A stretch of DNA of 64,000 nucleotides from Zygnema cylindricum (taxonomy: Eukaryota > Streptophyta > Zygnematophyceae > Zygnematales > Zygnemataceae). Of the stretch, positions 58,952-64,000 are shown piece after piece (within the stretch, counting starts at the first letter, position 1; each line of letters begins with the position of its first letter). The notes beneath the pieces were generated by a model. The model was given only the letters and a program-made list of their open reading frames with translations, made no database searches and had not been told where the DNA came from. The stretch is taken from positions 62,001 through 126,000 of the forward strand of contig JBBHKE010003094.1 of NCBI GenBank assembly GCA_037447655.1, read 5' to 3'. The translations under genes were made by a program, and so were the position numbers.

Positions 58952-60025
58952 TCATTCGATTGCCCCTTTTACATTTAAAATTATATCTCTTCCTTCAGTA
59001 TTTTCTGTTGGGTTAACCAAAATTGCCGCCACTTCCTCTGCTTGTGGTCGATTATAACGACGTTGGTCTAAATTGTGAACACTATCTTTTAGAATTAAGC
59101 GTAATTGAGGGGCTTCATGGATTCGTTCTCCTGCTGAAATAAATTGTTGCGCTAAAGGGTTATGTTTCTTCATCATATTCTGAATAATTGTCACTACACC
59201 GTGGTCTAAACCATCCATAATACTCATTCGCCTGCTTACTTGCGTCTCCATTGATTTGTCAAATACGTAGACTTGTGCAAATGCAGCTTGGTTTTCTTGG
59301 GGCAATAGTTGACCTATCCGATGACATATTGTTCCTTGAATACGGAAATTGAAAGGGCCATTATTTGCTCCAATGAATTGGTCATTAAGAGGGAGTGTTG
59401 TGGATGCACCAAGTGATGTAAACGAAAACACCATGTTGTATGAACGAATTTTACTTAAGAAATTAGCATTGTTATACAAAGTTAACAACTCCGAAAGAGG
59501 CGTTTCATATGAAGCAAGTTGTACTTTGCCAAGTACACAACAAACCCCTACGGTCTCTCGTGCCCATTTTTGTGCGTTGCAATGAGTGCATATAACTTCC
59601 CTAAGCGGAAGTTTATGTCGTTCTGGACAGGTGTAATACTCATGATGTCCTAAAGCAATTTTAAGTACCCCTGCACGTCGTCGTGTGATACGTTGACGTT
59701 GAAGGTCACCTTCAGTGCGTCTTCGAGTGTCACGTTGTTCTTTTGTCGGATTTTGTTGTTGTATGGTGTGTTGTCTAACTTCAGGCTCGTCGAAGGATTC
59801 GTGATTACACTCAGTGTTGTATTGATTAACATTAGCTTCTTGTCCAACAGCTTGTGTTCTTTCATCCTCGTCATGATGTTGAGCAAAATGTTCTTCAACA
59901 AAAATAGAATGCATTTCTTCGGTCCATACATCATTCTCCTTTAACCTTAAGTTCACCGTATGTTGCGCCTCTACGTCCTGGAGGTTTCTCCTTGCCACCT
60001 CACTTCCAGTATTATCTTTTAGCAC
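58952..60025 (-). pseudogene. Rep-helicase N-terminal region, right copy
   Basis: 357 codons. It continues past the point where the left copy stops (HNPLAQQFISAGERIHEAPQ) and runs to LNVKG, where one G is missing relative to the left copy and the frame shifts to a stop. Confidence 0.85.
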
Positions 60026-60465
60026 GCGTTTTGCTCATTTTCTTTCACGATCTTTATGAAGTCGATCCTCACGTTTTTCAGGGGTCTCTTGTGCTTGTTT
60101 TTTTGCACGTTCTTGACGTAACTGTTCATTGCGTTTATCACATGTTTCTTTCGTCGATTTGTGTCTTAGTGTATCCACATGTCCAATGTGGTAATTACGT
60201 ATACTACTTTGCATCTACCCGATTTTTTTTTATTGCGTTTTATTTTACCGTTATTTTATTGTGAAAGCAAAAAAATATCTGTAATTTGTTTATGTTTAGA
60301 TTGAATAATGTTAATTTACAGTTGGGATAATACACTTTACATATTTTCATGATAGCTTCTTAATTTAAACATTTTAATGCGTAAATTCATGATGAAATTG
60401 CTTTATGTGTTGAAATTGTGACTATAGCCTACATGGGAACAACAATCGCAACGTGGTTTTATGAA

Positions 60466-60792
60466 CTATACAAATGCACCTTTTTTTTGTTTTCTTTCCC
60501 GATCTTTAAATTGGCGTTGTTGTCGTTGTTCCGAGGTTTCTCGCGTGCGCTTAGTAGCTACTCGTTGTGCGTTGTTGCGTTGTGATTGTGTTGGTACACC
60601 ATCATCTCGCCTTTGTTCTGCTACACGTTTAGCTCTTTTTCCTTCACGATCTTTACGCAGCCGTTCTTCGCATTGTTTTGCTGTATTTTGGGTCGAAGTA
60701 GGAGTGTGTGTAGTGATTGGTAGTCCATGTGGTGCATTAAACCCTGTGTCCATGCATAAAAGTACGATCGGTACATTTCTTTTGATTCCCAC
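60466..60792 (-). pseudogene. Rep-helicase basic N-terminus, right copy
   Basis: 108 codons with repeated KDRE-K-AKRV and SEQRQQRQFKDRERKQKK motifs; counterpart of 45188-45520. It may be joined to the next piece by an intron (60026-60465), but no in-frame junction was found. Confidence 0.6.
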
Positions 60793-61979
60793 TACTATGT
60801 CTCATATTATTTTTTATAAAGCTTTTATTTGCCACATGAACAAAAGGTACAATGACTATGTGTACGTAAAAAAAAACCAATTACGTTTCATTCATCTTTA
60901 CTCATTTTCATTAGATTTTTCCAACTCAAACATATTATAATAAATTTTTAATTGGAAGAGTAAATCGGCATGCATATGTCCCACGCACACATTTTTATCA
61001 ATTTTTTTTGCTTTAAGATATTTATTCTACCAACACATCGAAAGACTTAACTAAACAACCAATAATCTCATTTCACGAAGTTCTTTAATAATACCTATAC
61101 TATTTACATGGAACAATAACCATAAAGTGATTTTTTTAGCTCACCTGAACGATCTTCTATTTCTTCAGTTGTAGGTTCAAGCATCTATTGGGCGCAAATG
61201 CCACTCCTGAACATATTTCCAATTCCGAAAGGTAAAAACAATTGAAATAGGCGTACCAACGTCAACACATGATACACCATGGACCATAACATAATTGAAT
61301 CAACAACTTGAAAACAGGAAACTCTCTTTCTATAATTAAACCTAGATTTCACTTGCGTATCATCATACATTTTGTGTGCTAACTAACTTTATCAGTTCAT
61401 GTTCATCAAAAAAGCGCAATACTATAGATTACACACTTCATAACATGAACCATAATATTATTCAATGCAACAACACAAACATATCACAAACTATTTCAAA
61501 CACCGAAAGTGATATATCGTACGTTAATTAAATTCAAGTACGCTATTCATATCTACACATTTTGCACCATTTTCATGAACAAACCACACTTTGAGATAGG
61601 AAATTCATTTTTTAAGAACCTCATACCAACACATCATTAATTGCCCCCGCTTTCAAACGGAAAAGCCGTTTTTTTGTAGTTACAGTTCTATTACGTTCAT
61701 CATTATACAAATCAACTCACTTTGGTAATATTTTCTTTGAGCACCTGCAAGTTGAGACGTTAGTCGAGCCGAGATGGCACAACCGTTCCAAAGTTCGGTT
61801 TGTACTGTTTAGCCAATTACTTTTCACCTCTAATAAGCTTAAACTTGAATTCTACAGATGTGCAAAATGAAGCAATGAAAAGTGTTTTTTTTACGGTACT
61901 GCAAGTAGTCGTTCGTAGATTGATAGTACATTTTGTTTCACAGTACTGCCTGTAGTCGTTCATAAATATTGGCGGGCGA

Positions 61980-62600
61980 CAACGTTACATTAAGCCAATG
62001 ATACGTCGGTCCCTACTGCGGACGGTCGCACGGCAACGGTACATTGTAACAGGTATGGTAGTATGTACTAGTGACGGGCGGCAGTGTAGAATTACGCCAC
62101 CGGGCGGCATGTAGAATTATGACGGCCGGAGGCAGCGTAGAATTATGCCTGCAGGAGGGCGGCAGCGTACATTTCCGCCAGCGGTACAGCGGTCTGTACC
62201 GCTAACGCACGACAATGTTAGATTGCGGCAGCTGTACGGCGGTTTGTACCACTGAAGCACGGCAATATAAGATTCCGCCAGCGGTACAGCGGTCTTACTG
62301 CTGACGCACGGCAATGTTAGATTGCGCCAGCGGTACGGCAGTGTGTACTGCCGACGCACGGCACCATAACATTGTGCCTGCGTACGGCAGTATGTACTGC
62401 CGACGCACGGCACCGTAACATTGTGCCTGCGGTACGGCAGTATGTACTGCCGACGCACGGCACCGTTACATTGTGCTGCGTACGGCAGTATGTACTGCCG
62501 ACGCACGGCACCGTAACATTGTGCCTGCGGTACGGCAGTATGTACTGCCAACGCACGGTAACGTTACGTCGTGCCAGCGGTACGGCGGTCTCTACTGCTG
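61980..62600 (-). repeat. 49-bp minisatellite and GC-rich subterminal sequence, right Helitron
   Basis: Mirror of 42386-43340. The regular 49-bp units number about four to five (about 62330-62560) against 11-12 on the left. Reading frames across it are not genes. Confidence 0.88.
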
Positions 62601-62779
62601 ACGCACGGCAATATTTCATTACACCATCCGTACGGCCATCTGCACATTGACGGTTAGGAACGCAATAAATAATATGGCAATCCGTACTGCGGACGAACAG
62701 AAAACGGACACACCCCCTATATAAGGCTTTCCGGAAGGGCGTCTAAAAGACTCTTATTCATATTCTGATTATATACTGA

Positions 62780-64000
62780 TACTGATAAAACACCATGATC
62801 AACACTATACAATAAATAATATTACCGAAAAGAATCCTCGATAAACCACATTATTTATTGTACGCTTCCTAGCTTAGTTCCCAAGATTTACGATAATATC
62901 TACAGTGTTCTTAATTATAAAAGCATTACTTGTTACTATTAATCATAAGTAATAATAGTGAAAATAATTGATAACTAATCTTTTCTATTATTAATAATTA
63001 ACCATTTTCGTTTTTGCGTCCTACTTTTGTTATCAGATTTAAACATCTCAGAAAAGCCACACTAAATCTAGTTCCTGGTACCTCTTGTGATTTATTTCCC
63101 CCAGCAAAATTATAGTTGTTAGTTTTTTTCTCTACTTTTTCGTTTTACTTGTCACAAATACATAAAGTAGTGGGAGGATAAAAATAAAATAAAAAAGGCA
63201 CATAAAAAAGTCTCAAAAAAATATATATATATATATATACCAACCAAAAGATAACAAGAGAAAAAAAAAAAAAAAAAAAACACCAAAAAAAAAAAAAAAA
63301 AAAAAAAAATTTAACAAAAAAAAAAAAAAAAAAAGACAAATAAAAAAGTATAAAAAAAAAATAAATAAAAAAATAAAAACCAACCAAAAAAAAACAAAAA
63401 AAAAAAAAAAAAAAAAACAGCCCCAAAAGAGATACAAAACGTTACAAAATTTTGCGGTACAACTACGATAAAATTGACAAAACAGAAGAAAATATTATAT
63501 GACAATTCAACTATAGACATACACCGGGCATCGCTAAAATGAACCTTAAATTTAATCATTTTTTAAAACATTGTTTATTTATTTTTTCCATTATTTTTCC
63601 GTTTTCATTTGGAGATCATCAGCCTAAAAATAAAATTTTGTTCTTTCCAACGAAACCATTAAATCAACAATCCGACAAGTGTGCACGAAGAAAAATGAGT
63701 TTTCTTTCTTCCCCTTTTCCTTCAGAAATTTTCATTTTTTTTCTTATCCCCGTTCTTTTCCTTTTTTTCCCCCTTTTTTCCATTATTAGCGTGATTTCCC
63801 ATTTTTCCTTTTCCCCCTTTTTCTCATTTTTCAGATTAACAATCCGGCAGGTGCACAAAAAAAAAATAAAGGCCAAAAAAAAATAAAGGCCAAAAAAAAA
63901 CATCCACACAAATAGCAATACCCGGCATGTTTTACGCCTATTGTGTCAAGTTTGGGGAGACAGTAACATAAGAGTTATAAACATAAAACTGAAATAAAAC
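62780..64000. other. Right flank, AT-rich
   Basis: AT-rich sequence with a TA microsatellite (about 63222-63240) and long A runs (63260-63418). A possible degenerate MITE is bounded by CACCGGGCATCGCTA (63523) and TAGCAATACCCGGCATG (about 63930). No gene seen. Confidence 0.5.
63260..63418. repeat. Poly-A low-complexity tract
   Basis: Interrupted A runs of 16-27 bases; phenylalanine-rich minus-strand frames here are artefacts. Confidence 0.95.

Larger units (their letters stand above)
55040..60792 (-). pseudogene. Helitron Rep-helicase, right copy
   Basis: Uninterrupted by retroelements but broken by small lesions. Pieces, 5' to 3': 60792-60466, 60025-58952, 58955-58707, 58749-58033, 57828-57466, 57584-56781, 56827-56609, 56603-56076, 56042-55815, 55570-55040. 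It has Helitron_like_N, HUH (H-A-H at 58218-58210), the tyrosine region MYKYVYKGHDRA, Walker A GPGGTGKS, Walker B VCDEVSMS and motif VI VALSRVTSRANVKVLI, so the full Rep-helicase layout is present. Breaks include loss of one G in a G run at 58963-58966 and TGA in CKKGF at about 58040. Confidence 0.9.
54912..62779 (-). mobile_element. Helitron, right copy, apparently full length
   Basis: On the minus strand the 5' end is TCAGTATATAATCAG at 62779, after an A. The Rep-helicase gene ends at 55040. A 17-nt hairpin (54923-54939, 7-bp stem TGCCTGT/ACGGGCA with one G-U) is followed 11 nt later by CTTG and then T, which fits the Helitron 3' rule (hairpin, 10-12 nt, CTRR, T) except for one base. Length 7868 bp. 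It faces the left copy tail to tail. Confidence 0.78.

Noticed and set aside
35931-62779. One giant TIR element such as a Maverick or Mutator-like transposon
   Set aside because: The long inverted arms each contain a Rep-helicase gene and Helitron-type A|TC ends; no target duplication, integrase or DDE transposase of its own.

Overview
This looks like nuclear DNA from the green-plant lineage. It is AT-rich, the genes have many introns with GT/AG boundaries, and the window is crowded with MITEs, Copia retroelements and Helitrons. Three host genes can be recognised, and all are closest to plant forms: a plastid-type copper chaperone for superoxide dismutase (CCS), the small TFIIH subunit GTF2H5/TFB5 with plant signature words, and a plant-type phytanoyl-CoA 2-hydroxylase (PAHX). 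Long introns and dense transposons would fit a charophyte alga such as Chara, but that is an inference. I could not run any search.

Layout. 1-10.2 kb: CCS on the minus strand. Four exons are spread over 8.8 kb, and the 3' exons lie off the left edge. Its introns hold purine-rich repeats, several short terminal-inverted-repeat elements with TA target sites, and a 491-bp hAT-type element. 10.2-16.6 kb: intergenic, with more MITEs and a direct duplication of about 0.54 kb. 16.6-16.8 kb: terminal exon of GTF2H5 (minus strand). 18.9-31.5 kb: PAHX (plus strand), divergent from GTF2H5. Exons 4 to 7 are present twice, as two intact blocks that differ almost only at synonymous sites, with a 10-N assembly gap between them. 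32.8-35.9 kb: a cluster of PIF/Harbinger-like elements, one nested in another.

35.9-62.8 kb: a nested composite. Two Helitrons face each other tail to tail (left 35931-54911, plus strand; right 54912-62779, minus strand) and form a large imperfect palindrome. Each carries a decayed Rep-helicase gene and a subterminal 49-bp minisatellite. The left arm has two later insertions: a Copia element (36162-42385, minus strand, TSD CATAC) in the minisatellite, and a gag-containing, pol-deleted Copia derivative (48897-53129, plus strand, TSD CACAG) in the Rep-helicase gene. Both Copia elements have a primer-binding site matching the anticodon arm of initiator tRNA-Met, and it contains the gag ATG. 62.8-64 kb: AT-rich flank with poly-A and microsatellite, no gene seen.

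For function, the most interesting part is PAHX. The two exon blocks have the same splice phases, so either block can be joined in frame to exons 1-3 and exon 8, but using both in series shifts the frame. The window therefore shows either mutually exclusive exon cassettes or two tandem genes whose middle is hidden by the N gap. Introns just upstream of acceptors in PAHX, and perhaps GTF2H5, are built of 80-110 bp repeats that copy the acceptor and the first bases of the exon.
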